A DNA stretch of 53,477 bases from Anaerolineales bacterium (GCA_016928525.1 JAFGKO010000354.1:1-53477), one strand, 5' to 3'; positions 1-8,823 are shown, numbered from the stretch's first letter. The notes: generated from the letters alone by a model not told the origin. Made by a program: numbers and translations.

Positions 1-66
1 GACTTGGGTGTGGTCAAACGGCTTCGCAAGAAGCAGATACCCGCTCTTGCCCTGTCGAGCGCTTAA
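1..66 (+). CDS. 3' end of an unidentified gene
   Basis: Frame 1 is open from the window edge to a TAA at 64-66, giving 22 codons with a basic stretch (KRLRKK). A strong hairpin follows about 60 bases later, as expected after a gene end. The fragment is too short to assign to a family, and the open frame could be chance. Confidence 0.35.
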   Translation, partial: DLGVVKRLRKKQIPALALSSA

Positions 67-126
67 GTTATGACAGATGGGCGTATCAATTGTTGGAATA
101 ATTCAAACAGGTTTTGCAGCAATAGA

Positions 127-189
127 AAAACGTCCCGAAGGTTGCTTTCAGGTGCCTCGATTGCCTGGACAAAACCTTCGGGACGTTTT
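127..189. terminator. Bidirectional terminator-like hairpin
   Basis: Two perfect 17-base arms (127-143 and 173-189) form a GC-centred stem around a 29-base loop. The outer ends are A-rich on the left and T-rich on the right, so a U-tract would follow the stem on either strand. It sits between the upstream gene tail and the DUF4342 gene and most likely ends the upstream transcript. Confidence 0.65.
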
Positions 190-256
190 ATTGCGCAACC
201 AAAAGCCATACCGAGCGTAGTACTATATAGGCACAAAATTAAGAATGGAGATTCCA

Positions 257-508
257 ATGTCAGAAGAAAAAGTCCGCACGGAAGAGTTCAGCGTCAACGG
301 TGAAGACCTGCTCGCCAAGATCAAGGAAATCATCCATGAAGGCAACATCCGCCGCATCATCATAAAAAAGAAAGATGGCGGCACCGTCATGGAAATCCCG
401 ATGACCCTCGGGGTCGTGGGCGCGCTGATCGCTCCCCAACTGGCTGCCATCGGCGCTATCGCCGCCCTGGTCACCGAAGCGACAGTGGTGGTAGAAAAAG
501 GGGAATAA
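257..508 (+). CDS. DUF4342 family small protein
   Basis: An 83-aa protein that fits the DUF4342 pattern: an acidic N-terminus, a helix ending in GNIRRIIIKKKDGGT, the phrase MEIPMTLGVVGALIAP, and an Ala/Ile-rich helix ending in VVVEKGE. The hydrophobic second half (about residues 50-72) could touch or cross a membrane. The in-frame ATG at 245 is rejected as start because its own ATGGAG supplies the GGAG ribosome site (247-250), six bases before the ATG at 257. Members are often small stand-alone proteins, some fused to UBA-like domains; the function is unknown. It appears to be transcribed alone, with terminator-like hairpins on both sides. Confidence 0.75.
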   Translation: MSEEKVRTEEFSVNGEDLLAKIKEIIHEGNIRRIIIKKKDGGTVMEIPMTLGVVGALIAPQLAAIGAIAALVTEATVVVEKGE

Positions 509-539
509 GACTACATTTCCAGGTATGAGCAAGACCCAT

Positions 540-579
540 ATTTAGCAGGGACATATGAAATCAGATGTCCCTGCTAAAT
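540..579 (+). terminator. Terminator-like hairpin after DUF4342 gene
   Basis: Perfect 15-base inverted repeat, arms 540-554 and 565-579, with a 10-base loop and an AT-rich 3' flank (TTTAT). It starts 31 bases after the DUF4342 stop codon and separates that gene from the sirohaem operon. Confidence 0.6.
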
Positions 580-678
580 TTATCCCAGTGGGGAAGCCAA
601 TTTATCACCTGAGTACACGGCGGACAATACTATGACATACATCAGAAATCAATGACTTATGTTTGTGACTTCCATCAT

Positions 679-707
679 TTGACTTTCATATCCTGTTGTA
701 CTAAAAT
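679..707 (+). promoter_or_regulatory. Sigma70-type promoter of the sirohaem genes
   Basis: TTGACT (679-684), 17-base spacer, TAAAAT (702-707). The predicted start of transcription (about 713-716) coincides with the GTG start codon at 716, so the mRNA would be leaderless or nearly so. Confidence 0.75.
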
Positions 708-715
708 TTTTACTA

Positions 716-1354
716 GTGAAAACATACACAATATGTTTGATTGGCCTGCACACACAACAAGCGGTCGTCATTGGGGGAGGGGGTGTTGCCAGTCGAAAAG
801 TTGAGGCCTTACTGGCCGCTGAGTTTCAGGTTAAGGTCATCAGTCCGGAACTCACTCCTAAACTAAAATCCCTGGTTTCTTCGGGAGCCGTTACTTATAC
901 AAAACGTTCTTATCAATACGGCGACCTGGATGGCGCTTTTCTAGTTATTGCTGCCACAAATGATCCAACCGTAAATCAAGCTGTCTGGGCTGAGGCAGTA
1001 GAGCGTGACTGCCTGATCAACGTAGTGGACGACCCCCAACATAGCAATTTCATTTTGCCTGCAACTCTACAACGAGGAGAATTGAGCATTGCGATTTCCA
1101 CTGGCGGAGGCAGTCCGGCGCTGGCACGCCGGTTACGCGAAAAATTCGAAAGCTTGATTGATCCGGAATACGGCACACTGACCGAGGTCATGGCTGAACT
1201 GCGTCCGGAACTCATTGCCGCTTTCCCTGCAGGTGAAGCCCGCCTGCAAGCTGCGCTACGCATTGTGGATTCAAATATTCTGAACATTATACAAAACCAA
1301 GGAAGAGATGCAGCGTTGACCTATGCCAGACAACAATTACACCAACAACACTGA
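716..1354 (+). CDS. Precorrin-2 dehydrogenase (sirohaem synthase N-terminal type)
   Basis: 212 aa, related to CysG N-terminal half, Met8p and SirC. It oxidises precorrin-2 to sirohydrochlorin with NAD+ and may also insert iron. Visible are the NAD-binding Rossmann motif IGGGGVASRKVE (about residues 19-30), the NVVDDP motif carrying the conserved catalytic aspartate, and the FILPA segment. The start is GTG: the protein aligns with family N-termini from the first residues, there is no Shine-Dalgarno, and a strong promoter ends eight bases upstream, so translation is probably leaderless. It overlaps the next gene by 32 bases. The sirohaem made would feed DsrAB encoded 30 kb away. No separate chelatase is seen in the window, which leaves a bifunctional role open. 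Confidence 0.88.
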   Translation: MKTYTICLIGLHTQQAVVIGGGGVASRKVEALLAAEFQVKVISPELTPKLKSLVSSGAVTYTKRSYQYGDLDGAFLVIAATNDPTVNQAVWAEAVERDCLINVVDDPQHSNFILPATLQRGELSIAISTGGGSPALARRLREKFESLIDPEYGTLTEVMAELRPELIAAFPAGEARLQAALRIVDSNILNIIQNQGRDAALTYARQQLHQQH

Positions 1355-2132
1355 TCCATCTGCCGAAGGCATCGTCTATTTAGTCGGGGCAGGACCAGGT
1401 GACCCCGGCCTGCTGACGTTGCGAGGGCTGGAATACTTGCAGAAAGCAGACGTGGTTGTGCACGATCGCCTGGCCAACCACCAACTACTGGCATATGCAG
1501 TCCAGGCGGAGTTCATTGACGTGGGGAAACAGCCCGATCATCATCCCGTGCCTCAGGAAGACATTAATGCCATCCTGGTAAGGGAGGCGCGAGAAGGCAA
1601 AGTTGTCGTACGGCTGAAGGGCGGCGACCCGTTTGTGTTTGGCCGCGGCGGAGAGGAAGCGCAGGCATTGGTCGAGGCGGGCATACCCTTTGAAATTGTC
1701 CCGGGTGTGACCAGCGCCATCGCAGTCCCTGCCTATGCTGGTATCCCGGTTACCCATCGAGGCGTGGCATGCAGTGTAGCGTTTGTGACCGGTCATTCCG
1801 CAGGTTGCAAGCCCCTGGATTTAAATTGGCGGGCGCTTGCGCAAGGCGTTGATACACTGGTATTCCTGATGGGTGTAAATAACCTGCAAACCATTGTCAC
1901 ATCGCTTATGGGGGCTGGCCGTTCGCCTGAAACACCTGTTGCATTGATCGAGCAAGGGACATTACCGGAGCAGATTGTTGTGACAGGAACGCTGGCAGAT
2001 ATCATCGCAAAAGCCGCCGAGATCCATCCACCTGCGATCATTATTGTCGGCGAAGTAGTAGGTTTGCAATCTATGCTAGACTGGTTCAAGCCAAACGCGG
2101 AATTTTCCCAACCGGGGTGGATGGCGAGGTGA
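1323..2132 (+). CDS. cobA: Uroporphyrinogen-III C-methyltransferase (SUMT)
   Basis: 269 aa, full length for single-domain SUMT. It methylates uroporphyrinogen III twice with S-adenosylmethionine to give precorrin-2, the substrate of the preceding enzyme. Diagnostic motifs are VYLVGAGPGDPGLLTLRG near the N-terminus, RLKGGDPFVFGRGGEEA (about residues 97-113) and PGVTSAIAVPAYAGIPVTHRG just after. The ATG lies inside the 3' end of the dehydrogenase gene (32-base overlap), so the two are translationally coupled; no strong ribosome site is visible directly before it. The pair equals a split CysG. It serves sirohaem and possibly cobalamin pathways. Confidence 0.93.
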   Translation: MPDNNYTNNTDPSAEGIVYLVGAGPGDPGLLTLRGLEYLQKADVVVHDRLANHQLLAYAVQAEFIDVGKQPDHHPVPQEDINAILVREAREGKVVVRLKGGDPFVFGRGGEEAQALVEAGIPFEIVPGVTSAIAVPAYAGIPVTHRGVACSVAFVTGHSAGCKPLDLNWRALAQGVDTLVFLMGVNNLQTIVTSLMGAGRSPETPVALIEQGTLPEQIVVTGTLADIIAKAAEIHPPAIIIVGEVVGLQSMLDWFKPNAEFSQPGWMAR

Positions 2133-2139
2133 GGCCGGT

Positions 2140-3249
2140 ATGACGCGCGCATTGGTTACCGGCGGGACCGGTTTCGTTGGCTCGAACGTCGCCTTGCGGC
2201 TGGTCGAACGCCATTGGGATGTGCGCATCCTGGAACGCCCTGGCACAACACGCGAACTATTGGAAGGGGGGCCTTTCGAGTTTGTCAGCGGTGATGTGCT
2301 GGAGCCGGAAACACTGCCAACCGCAATGCAAGGCATCGACGTGGTCTTCCACGCTGCGGGGGTGGTCGATTATTGGAAACAGGGTGTGGACCGTATGTAT
2401 CAGGTCAATGTAGAGGGGACACGAAATTTAATGGAAGCAGCCTTGAAGTCCGGGATCGAACGCGTCGTACACATCAGCTCGACCGCGGCTATGGGAATCC
2501 ACCCAGATGTCGTGGTTGACGAGTCCTACACCTTTAACGTCAGACCTGAACAATTCGTTTACGGGCATAGCAAATATCAGGCAGAGGAAATTGTTTACGA
2601 TTACATCAAAAACGGTTTGCCTGTTGTCATTGTCAATCCCACGACTGTGATTGGCCCGCGCGACATCCGCAAGGTATCCAGCGGTATGGTCGTAGAGGTG
2701 GTCAAACATTGCGTGCCGCCATTAATTCCACCCGGCGGGATTAATATTGTACCGATCTGTGACGTGGCGCAGGGTACCATCGAAGCTGCCCTCAAAGGGC
2801 GTGTGGGGGAACGTTATATCCTGGGCGGCGAAAATATGTCGCACCTGCAAATTTATCAAACGATCGCAAATGTAGTTGGTTGTGGCATGAAACTCAAGGT
2901 GATGCCGCGCTGGCAGGTATCGCTTATCGCCGGGTTGACCGATATGCTGCAACCTCAAACCAGCGGCCCAGTACCTTTGACTGGAACTCGTTTACGGCTG
3001 GAGTCGCAGTTTTTCTATTACGAGACAACCAAAGCGCGTTCAACTTTTAACATGCCGCAAACTCCTTTACGCGTCACAATTGGCCGAACGTACGAGTGGT
3101 ATGAAGAGATGGGGGAATTTGAGGGTGTTTTCGATAACCTGGAGGAAGATGGCATTTGCAAGTATTGCAAACGCGCCCGTTATTGCGAGTGGCCGCCTCC
3201 GATGACAGCAAAACGAGAGGTAAAGGGAGTTGATTATGAAAATCTTTGA
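2140..3249 (+). CDS. NAD-dependent epimerase/dehydratase (extended SDR)
   Basis: 369 aa. Extended short-chain dehydrogenase with GGTGFVG at the N-terminus (NAD binding), an HAAG segment, a conserved serine (ISSTAAMG) and YGHSK as the catalytic YxxxK. The overall style resembles HpnA-like or dihydroflavonol-reductase-like epimerases; the substrate cannot be told. Unusual is a C-terminal cysteine cluster, CKYCKRARYC (C-x2-C-x5-C, about residues 342-351), which these enzymes normally lack and which could bind a metal. It starts seven bases after the SUMT stop and overlaps the following kinase gene by 14 bases, so it is part of the same transcript. Confidence 0.8.
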   Translation: MTRALVTGGTGFVGSNVALRLVERHWDVRILERPGTTRELLEGGPFEFVSGDVLEPETLPTAMQGIDVVFHAAGVVDYWKQGVDRMYQVNVEGTRNLMEAALKSGIERVVHISSTAAMGIHPDVVVDESYTFNVRPEQFVYGHSKYQAEEIVYDYIKNGLPVVIVNPTTVIGPRDIRKVSSGMVVEVVKHCVPPLIPPGGINIVPICDVAQGTIEAALKGRVGERYILGGENMSHLQIYQTIANVVGCGMKLKVMPRWQVSLIAGLTDMLQPQTSGPVPLTGTRLRLESQFFYYETTKARSTFNMPQTPLRVTIGRTYEWYEEMGEFEGVFDNLEEDGICKYCKRARYCEWPPPMTAKREVKGVDYENL

Positions 3250-5710
3250 CCTTTTACGCGCTAGCTGGAAACGCTTCATCCAAAAGTGGTTAGAGCGCAT
3301 CCTGACGCAAAAGTGGTTTGATGTTGGTATGCGCAGCAAAATGTCAGCCTTGGTTACAATAGGCCTCATGGGGTTGATCGCCATTTTTGCTTTTGTTGCC
3401 ATAACTACAGTCCGCCAGGCAACACAACAGTTACTCAGCGAGCACGTATTGCGAGCGCGCATACTGGCAGAGAGCTTAGACTCAAGTCTTAGCCACGTTG
3501 CAGGGATGCTCACAATCCTGTCATCACGAATCGACATGGATGACCCCCAACCAAACCTTAAAGAGTGGGAAACGATTTTCGAACAGGATTTTCAGCCAGT
3601 TCAAGGCATCTATTTACTGGACACAAACAATCACCTGCTTGCTGCTACGGCGACAGCGCCCAATATCAAGTGGCAAGATATACCATTGATACATAATGAT
3701 GACGGTAATACTTCGCGCAGCGTTTCTATTGATGGAATACCACGGCCCTACGCAATCGTTGCTGTTCCGGTCACTCATCCTGAAAGCAATCAGACTGATG
3801 GAATCCTGGCGGCTATATTAGACCTTTCAAATCCGGACATTTTCATTTCTAGCGGTTCTTTAGATCTTGAACATGGTGGGACTTTGCAAATATTGGATGC
3901 GCAGGGGAATGTACTGGTAAGTACACACCCTGAGCGAACTCTTACAGCGAGCACGGTAGAAAAAATCACCAGTCAACTGTTCAATGATGACGAGCCAAGA
4001 TTCGAAGCCTGCCTGGGTTGTGCAACCAATGAGCTCGAAACAGGGACTGTGATCGCTTTTGCTTCACTTTCACAGGCTCCCTGGGGAGTGGTGATTTGGC
4101 ATGAATCGCAAGAATTATTTGCCCCCGTGAGAACAATTGGATTTCAAACTTTGGTTCTTGGCCTGCTTGCCATTTCGGGCGCCCTGGTGTTAGTCATGCT
4201 GACCACGCGCAGTGTGATTGCTCCCGTACAAATGCTGACGGAGGCTACGCAAAAAATCGGGGAGGTTCAATTCGATACTACTACCTTAAAATCTATCGAG
4301 TGTACATTGACGACGACGTTGGCAAGAAAAGCCATACGCCGTCGGGATGAAATCGGTGTGCTTGCAAATAGCTTCATCACCATGTGCACGCGCTTACAAC
4401 AATCTATGGACGAAATCCAGTCCTGGAACCGAGAACTGGACGCCCGCGTCCAGGCCCGCACGCAACAATTATCCATCTTGAATGCTGTCGCGTTGACCGT
4501 AAATCAGTCTCTCGATCTTGAAGATATTCTGAACCGCGCTCTGGATGAGGTGTTACAACTTACAGGGATTGATGTAGTTGCAATCTTCCTCCAAAATACC
4601 ACACGCGGTCAGTTGGAACTGAAAGCCTATCGTGGACTATCCGAGGAAGCTGCTCGCATGGCCTACCAGGTTGGCATGCTCGATAGTTCCTGTGGCGGAG
4701 TTCTGGAACTTGGAAAGACGATCATTGTGCCCGATATATCTTCATATCGCGGGCGAGGCGCGAAATCATTGCAACGGGAAAAGGTAAAATCCATCGTGCA
4801 TGTGCCTCTAATGACCAAAGGATGGGCTCTGGGCAGCATGTGTGTTGGCACCCACAATACCACCCAATTTGGCGATGATGAGCAAAAATTACTCGACGCA
4901 ATTGGCAATCAAATTGCTATCGCTGTGGAAAATGCTCGTTTATACGCCGATGTGCAACGTAAGGAACGCGTGCGCGGCGAATTGTTCAAAAAAGCTCTGG
5001 CAGCTCAGGAAGATGAGCGCAAACGCATTGCTCGTGAACTCCATGACGAGGTCAGCCAATCCCTGACAGCCTTACTCTATGATGCTGAAGACGGCTTGGA
5101 GTTGGAGCATCTCCCGGCTGTCAAAAAGCGACTGCAAAGTATTTGTGACTTGACACAGCACACGTTGGATAATGTACACAAACTGATGTTCGATCTTCGG
5201 CCTTCGATGCTCGACCAATTAGGCCTGATCCCGGCCTTGCGCTGGTTGGCCGAAACCCGCCTTGAACCCAAGGGGATACGTGTCAATGTCACTACTACGA
5301 ATTCGAGCCCCAACAAATTTATTGGGCAGGTAGATTCCCAACGCTTGTCGCCTGAGATCGAAACAGCGCTCTATCGTGTCGTCCAGGAAGCTATCAATAA
5401 CATTGCCCGCCACGCAGCAGCACGCAATGTGGAAATCAGGCTAGAGCTTTACGATGGCATGGCCATGGTAAACATTACAGACGATGGGATTGGGTTCGAT
5501 CTAACAGAACTGAATATGGGAACTATAATCGATATCGACAACGAGGATGATTTCTTTTTGTCGGAAAATACCCGTGGATTGGGTTTGCTCGGTATGCAAG
5601 AACGTATCGAATTGTTGGGTGGAGAATTGGAAATTATATCTGTTCCCGGCAATGGAACTCAAATTCACATCCATGTGCCCATCCGGGAAAGGAGCCTCAT
5701 CTATGATTAG
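3236..5710 (+). CDS. Membrane sensor histidine kinase, HisKA_3 (NarL-partner) type
   Basis: 824 aa. Order: transmembrane helix (about 37-60), large extracytoplasmic sensor region of Cache-like size (about 60-300), second transmembrane helix (about 302-322), HAMP-like linker, coiled coil, GAF domain (about 430-570), dimerisation/phosphoacceptor motif ERKRIARELHDEVSQ with histidine 603, and a HATPase_c domain with GIGFDL and GLGLLGM motifs. This is the DegS/NarX-like kinase class. A TTG at 3230 is in frame, but the ATG at 3236 has a well-spaced GGGAG. It overlaps the epimerase gene by 14 bases and the response-regulator gene by 8. The sensor domain has no recognisable ligand signature; two cysteines (CLGCAT) lie in it. 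Confidence 0.9.
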   Translation: MKIFDLLRASWKRFIQKWLERILTQKWFDVGMRSKMSALVTIGLMGLIAIFAFVAITTVRQATQQLLSEHVLRARILAESLDSSLSHVAGMLTILSSRIDMDDPQPNLKEWETIFEQDFQPVQGIYLLDTNNHLLAATATAPNIKWQDIPLIHNDDGNTSRSVSIDGIPRPYAIVAVPVTHPESNQTDGILAAILDLSNPDIFISSGSLDLEHGGTLQILDAQGNVLVSTHPERTLTASTVEKITSQLFNDDEPRFEACLGCATNELETGTVIAFASLSQAPWGVVIWHESQELFAPVRTIGFQTLVLGLLAISGALVLVMLTTRSVIAPVQMLTEATQKIGEVQFDTTTLKSIECTLTTTLARKAIRRRDEIGVLANSFITMCTRLQQSMDEIQSWNRELDARVQARTQQLSILNAVALTVNQSLDLEDILNRALDEVLQLTGIDVVAIFLQNTTRGQLELKAYRGLSEEAARMAYQVGMLDSSCGGVLELGKTIIVPDISSYRGRGAKSLQREKVKSIVHVPLMTKGWALGSMCVGTHNTTQFGDDEQKLLDAIGNQIAIAVENARLYADVQRKERVRGELFKKALAAQEDERKRIARELHDEVSQSLTALLYDAEDGLELEHLPAVKKRLQSICDLTQHTLDNVHKLMFDLRPSMLDQLGLIPALRWLAETRLEPKGIRVNVTTTNSSPNKFIGQVDSQRLSPEIETALYRVVQEAINNIARHAAARNVEIRLELYDGMAMVNITDDGIGFDLTELNMGTIIDIDNEDDFFLSENTRGLGLLGMQERIELLGGELEIISVPGNGTQIHIHVPIRERSLIYD

Positions 5711-6368
5711 AGTTCTTATAGTAGACGACCATGCCATCCTGCGGGATGGGATCCGATCGATATTGGAAAGTCAAGAAGATATCGTTGTAGTCGGGGAAGC
5801 AAGCGACGGGGCTGAAGCGCTCGAATATGTCAGCAACTTGCTACCGGATCTTGTGCTCATGGATATATCCATGCCTAAAACGAACGGGTTGGAAGCTACA
5901 CGGTTGATCAAAGAACGTTTTCCGCAAGTCAAGGTGTTGATTTTGACACAACATGATAATCGCGAATACATCGCTCCAGCTTTGGGAGCAGGCGCTTCCG
6001 GATATGTGTTGAAACGTTCCGGCAGGCGTGAAATGCTCAATGCCATAAGACAGGTTCACGAGCAAGGAACATTTTTAACCAGCAACATCACGCAGGAAGT
6101 ATTCCAGGAGTACTCTCAGGCTGGTCGAAACGGAAAAGAGGACGAACATCCTTTGACAGATCGCGAGCGCCAGGTGCTCCAGTTAGTTGTAGAAGGGAAA
6201 AGCAACAAGGAGATTGCTATGGTGCTTGGGATCAGCCCTAAAACAGTTTCTGTGCATCGCACCAACATCATGTCAAAGTTGGATGTTCAAAATACCGTCG
6301 AATTAATCCGTTACGCCGCAAGCAACCCCCTGGTTAGCCTGCCTGTTCCTGATCAAGAGATTTGGTAA
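5703..6368 (+). CDS. NarL/FixJ-family response regulator
   Basis: 221 aa. Receiver domain with acidic pair DD (residues 8-9), phosphoacceptor aspartate 54 (LVLMDISMP) and a conserved lysine near 104, then a LuxR-type helix-turn-helix (about 150-205, LTDRERQVLQL and SNKEIAMVLGIS). Start chosen at the ATG with AAAGGAG eight bases upstream, inside the last codons of the kinase gene (8-base overlap), which makes it the cognate regulator. Target genes are not evident from the sequence; candidates include the neighbouring genes and the redox operons. Confidence 0.92.
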   Translation: MIRVLIVDDHAILRDGIRSILESQEDIVVVGEASDGAEALEYVSNLLPDLVLMDISMPKTNGLEATRLIKERFPQVKVLILTQHDNREYIAPALGAGASGYVLKRSGRREMLNAIRQVHEQGTFLTSNITQEVFQEYSQAGRNGKEDEHPLTDRERQVLQLVVEGKSNKEIAMVLGISPKTVSVHRTNIMSKLDVQNTVELIRYAASNPLVSLPVPDQEIW

Positions 6369-6418
6369 TAGAGAACGTAACAAAGAAATCATATATAAAT
6401 CACATCAAGGAGAACCTC

Positions 6419-7219
6419 ATGACCGAACTGCAACTGAATTTCATTAAGATCCCCGCTTCGGAGTTTACGATGGGAAGTAAACGGTCACATGATCGTGACG
6501 CCCATAACGACGAAATGCCTGCGCAGACATTGAATGTCAGCGATTATTTCATCATGAAACATCCGGTAACAAACGCACAGTACTACCAGTTCATCCAGGC
6601 AACTGGCTGCCGAACTCCATTATTCTGGCCAAATGGCGCTTATCCGGCCGACAAAGCCAATCACCCTGTTGTCGGAGTCTCGTATTATGATGCCCTGGCG
6701 TTTTGTGCCTGGGCTGGCCAGGTCACAGGCTTACCAGTTCGGCTCCCAACTGAACCGGAATGGGAAAAAGCTGCACGCGGCCCAGAAATTCGATTGTTTC
6801 CATGGGGTGATATATGGAAAGAAGGGTTATGCAATACCAGCGAAGAAAAACTCAAAGGAACTTCGCCTGTGGATCGATTTTCTCCTCAGGGAGACAGCCC
6901 ATATGGGATTGCCGACATGGGCGGGAACGTACAGGAATGGTGTTCTTCCCTGTTTGGGCCTTACCCCTACGACCCGACAGATGGCAGGGAAGCGCATGTA
7001 TACGACCTGCAAACTGACGACCTTCTGCCAAAATTATTGGAAACAGGGTGTACATCCTTAATCGAATCGGATGAAGCCTCGCTGGGGAAATCACTTATCC
7101 GTGGAGGGTCGTGGCGCGAGTCGAAATTTCAGGCTCGTTGCGCCTATCGGAGTTGGGCCGCCCCCATGCACCGCAGCGATGATACCGGTTTCCGTTGCTG
7201 CTATGAACCGCAAGAATAA
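6419..7219 (+). CDS. Formylglycine-generating-enzyme-like (SUMF1/FGE-sulfatase domain) protein
   Basis: 266 aa, nearly all one FGE-sulfatase fold: FTMGS near the N-terminus, PVTNAQYYQFI, NHPVVGVSYYDALAFCAWAG, RLPTEPEWEKAARG, DMGGNVQEWCSS and the C-terminal RGGSW...TGFRCC. Real sulfatase activators need a specific cysteine pair; the CC near the C-terminus makes this uncertain, and many family members have other roles (iron oxidases, sensing or carbohydrate-binding domains). Start has AAGGAG eight bases upstream. It follows the kinase/regulator pair by 50 bases and is probably co-transcribed, so it may be an accessory of that signalling system. Ends four bases before a convergent gene. Confidence 0.8.
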   Translation: MTELQLNFIKIPASEFTMGSKRSHDRDAHNDEMPAQTLNVSDYFIMKHPVTNAQYYQFIQATGCRTPLFWPNGAYPADKANHPVVGVSYYDALAFCAWAGQVTGLPVRLPTEPEWEKAARGPEIRLFPWGDIWKEGLCNTSEEKLKGTSPVDRFSPQGDSPYGIADMGGNVQEWCSSLFGPYPYDPTDGREAHVYDLQTDDLLPKLLETGCTSLIESDEASLGKSLIRGGSWRESKFQARCAYRSWAAPMHRSDDTGFRCCYEPQE

Positions 7220-7222
7220 AGC

Positions 7223-7978
7223 TTAAAAAAGCAGGCTTGCAATCCCCCAGCCGATTACCGCAATCACAAATGTTGCTAGCCCGATCGCTTGCATAAACAG
7301 CAATATCAGAACAACGCGACGCTGGTCAGGGCGCAGTTTCAGGTAAAACTGGTCTAAAAAACATTTTACTAACAAGCGCCCTCGACCACCGCGCAATTCA
7401 CAGTAACGTTTGATATTGGTCAGCCACTCGCGTATTACATTACGTATGGTGGGAATGAAATTCTCATCTCCTATATTTTCAGCACAGAATACCTCTTCAT
7501 AGTTAATACGAGTACCTAAAGGGATGTTCTGGAACCTCCAGGTAACAGTAGTCTTGCAATCGTTATCGAGATGGTAGCTTAATTTGTGAGGCGGTTGGTA
7601 TTCGTCTACGAAGTATTCCTGCTCTGTTGGAAGTTCCAGGCTTGGCTTCTGTTTGTCGTTTGTCAAAGGTTGTTGGGGGACACTGGGCGCGGCTTGATCA
7701 ACTTGATTTTGCCCCAATTTCATAGACAGGAATTGAGTCAATCCAACTAAGGCGCTTTGGGTTGCATTCAACGTACCGTGCGAAAGGCCAAACGGCGCAC
7801 CGGTCAAAATCTGGACCCGGTAACTGCTCCCCGGCTCCGGAAAGTTTTGCGTAACCTCCAATAGCCGGTTTAATCCCCATAGTGGGCTGAGCTGCATACG
7901 CCGCTCCAGATTGACCACCGTGTTAAATACCTCCTGGCACGGAGCTTTGATATCGATCAAACTCGTCACCTTTTGCAT
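7223..7978 (-). CDS. START-like (SRPBCC) domain protein with C-terminal membrane helix
   Basis: 251 aa. The N-terminal region (VTSLIDIKAPCQEVFNTVVNLERR) is typical of polyketide-cyclase/SRPBCC lipid-binding folds; the middle continues as a beta-rich segment (KLSYHLDNDCKTTVTWRF); a hydrophobic C-terminus of about 30 residues (about 219-250) forms one long helix or a hairpin anchoring it in the membrane. No operon partner is clear; the next gene upstream on the strand is an XRE regulator 74 bases away. The ligand is unknown. Confidence 0.6.
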   Translation of the reverse strand: MQKVTSLIDIKAPCQEVFNTVVNLERRMQLSPLWGLNRLLEVTQNFPEPGSSYRVQILTGAPFGLSHGTLNATQSALVGLTQFLSMKLGQNQVDQAAPSVPQQPLTNDKQKPSLELPTEQEYFVDEYQPPHKLSYHLDNDCKTTVTWRFQNIPLGTRINYEEVFCAENIGDENFIPTIRNVIREWLTNIKRYCELRGGRGRLLVKCFLDQFYLKLRPDQRRVVLILLFMQAIGLATFVIAVIGWGIASLLF

Positions 7979-8052
7979 AATTTCATTTTACCCCCTCCAG
8001 ATCCCAATTCCTCGCTTTCTAAGAATCATCTAAGCCATTTACTTTGAAATAT

Positions 8053-8664
8053 CTATTTCCCCATATGCCTTAGGGATGGATAATCTGAAAAATGGCGCTC
8101 CACCGACTGGACAGTTTGCCCAGTAGCCTGCAAAACCAGTAGGATGACCGTATCTTTATCAGTCACATTGCGCCATAGATGCGGTAAATGCGCTTCAAAC
8201 AGCAAAAAATCTCCCTCTTCCAGAGAATAAATCTGGCCATCGATCAGATATTCCACATTCCCAGACAGACAATAGACCAGTTCATGGCCTGTATGCACCA
8301 CCTGCCTTTCACCACTCCCGGAATTGGGTTCCAATGAAACCAGGAAAGGTTCCATTTCCTGGTAGTTCAATTTACCGTCCAAGCCCTCAATCTGCACCCC
8401 CTTGCTACTGATTATCGGACGGTTCTCGGCTTTTACATGCAAGACTTGCGTAGGCCCATGGTCATCGAAAAAAAAGCTCATCTTTACGTTAAGCGCTGAT
8501 GCCAGACTCTGTAAGGTAGAAACACTGGGGGAATTTTCATCCCTTTCGATCAAGCTGATTGCATTGGTCGAAATACTCGCCCGTTGTGCCAATTCGCGTT
8601 GAGATAACCCACGTTCCTCTCGTATAAGGCGCAACTTATTTCCCACTGAACCTTTTTTTTTCAT
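8053..8664 (-). CDS. XRE-family regulator with cupin sensor domain (first of two)
   Basis: 203 aa. Helix-turn-helix at about residues 9-64 (LRLIREERGLSQRELAQRAS, ISLIERDENSPSVSTLQSLA), then a cupin barrel (about 110-185: HTGHELVYCLSGNVEYLIDG, LEEGDFLLFEAHLPHLWRN) that could bind a small ligand or metal through its histidines and glutamate. A clear promoter lies at 8703-8731. It is divergent from a second regulator of the same architecture that heads the DsrK-like operon, and the shared intergenic region holds operator-like repeats, suggesting joint control of that operon. Confidence 0.88.
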   Translation of the reverse strand: MKKKGSVGNKLRLIREERGLSQRELAQRASISTNAISLIERDENSPSVSTLQSLASALNVKMSFFFDDHGPTQVLHVKAENRPIISSKGVQIEGLDGKLNYQEMEPFLVSLEPNSGSGERQVVHTGHELVYCLSGNVEYLIDGQIYSLEEGDFLLFEAHLPHLWRNVTDKDTVILLVLQATGQTVQSVERHFSDYPSLRHMGK

Positions 8665-8702
8665 AAAAGTATCCTTTTGTCAAATATTAAGACGACAATG
8701 AG

Positions 8703-8731
8703 ATTCTAGCTTATTTGGAATTGCTTGGCAA
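8703..8731 (-). promoter_or_regulatory. Promoter of the minus-strand XRE-cupin gene
   Basis: Read on the minus strand: TTGCCA (8731-8726), 17-base spacer, TAGAAT (8708-8703). A ribosome-site-like AAAGGA precedes the ATG at 8664. It is the mirror of the plus-strand promoter at 8828-8856. Confidence 0.65.
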
Positions 8732-8764
8732 ACTGGTTGGCAAAAATATTTAAGCGTTCAGCCA

Positions 8765-8823
8765 TTTCGCAATTTACAATTTTATTGGTTAATTTCGCAT
8801 TCACAATGATTAAATTAACCAAT
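8765..8823. promoter_or_regulatory. Operator-like repeats between divergent regulators
   Basis: Two structures interlock. A direct repeat, TTTCGCAATTTACAAT (8765-8780) and TTTCGCATTCACAAT (8793-8807), has a 28-base step. A perfect 12-base inverted repeat, ATTGGTTAATTT (8784-8795) and AAATTAACCAAT (8812-8823), ends five bases before the plus-strand -35 element. The rest of the 379-base intergenic region (8665-9043) is an AT-rich leader in which no known RNA was recognised. Candidate binding sites for one or both XRE-cupin proteins. Confidence 0.6.
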
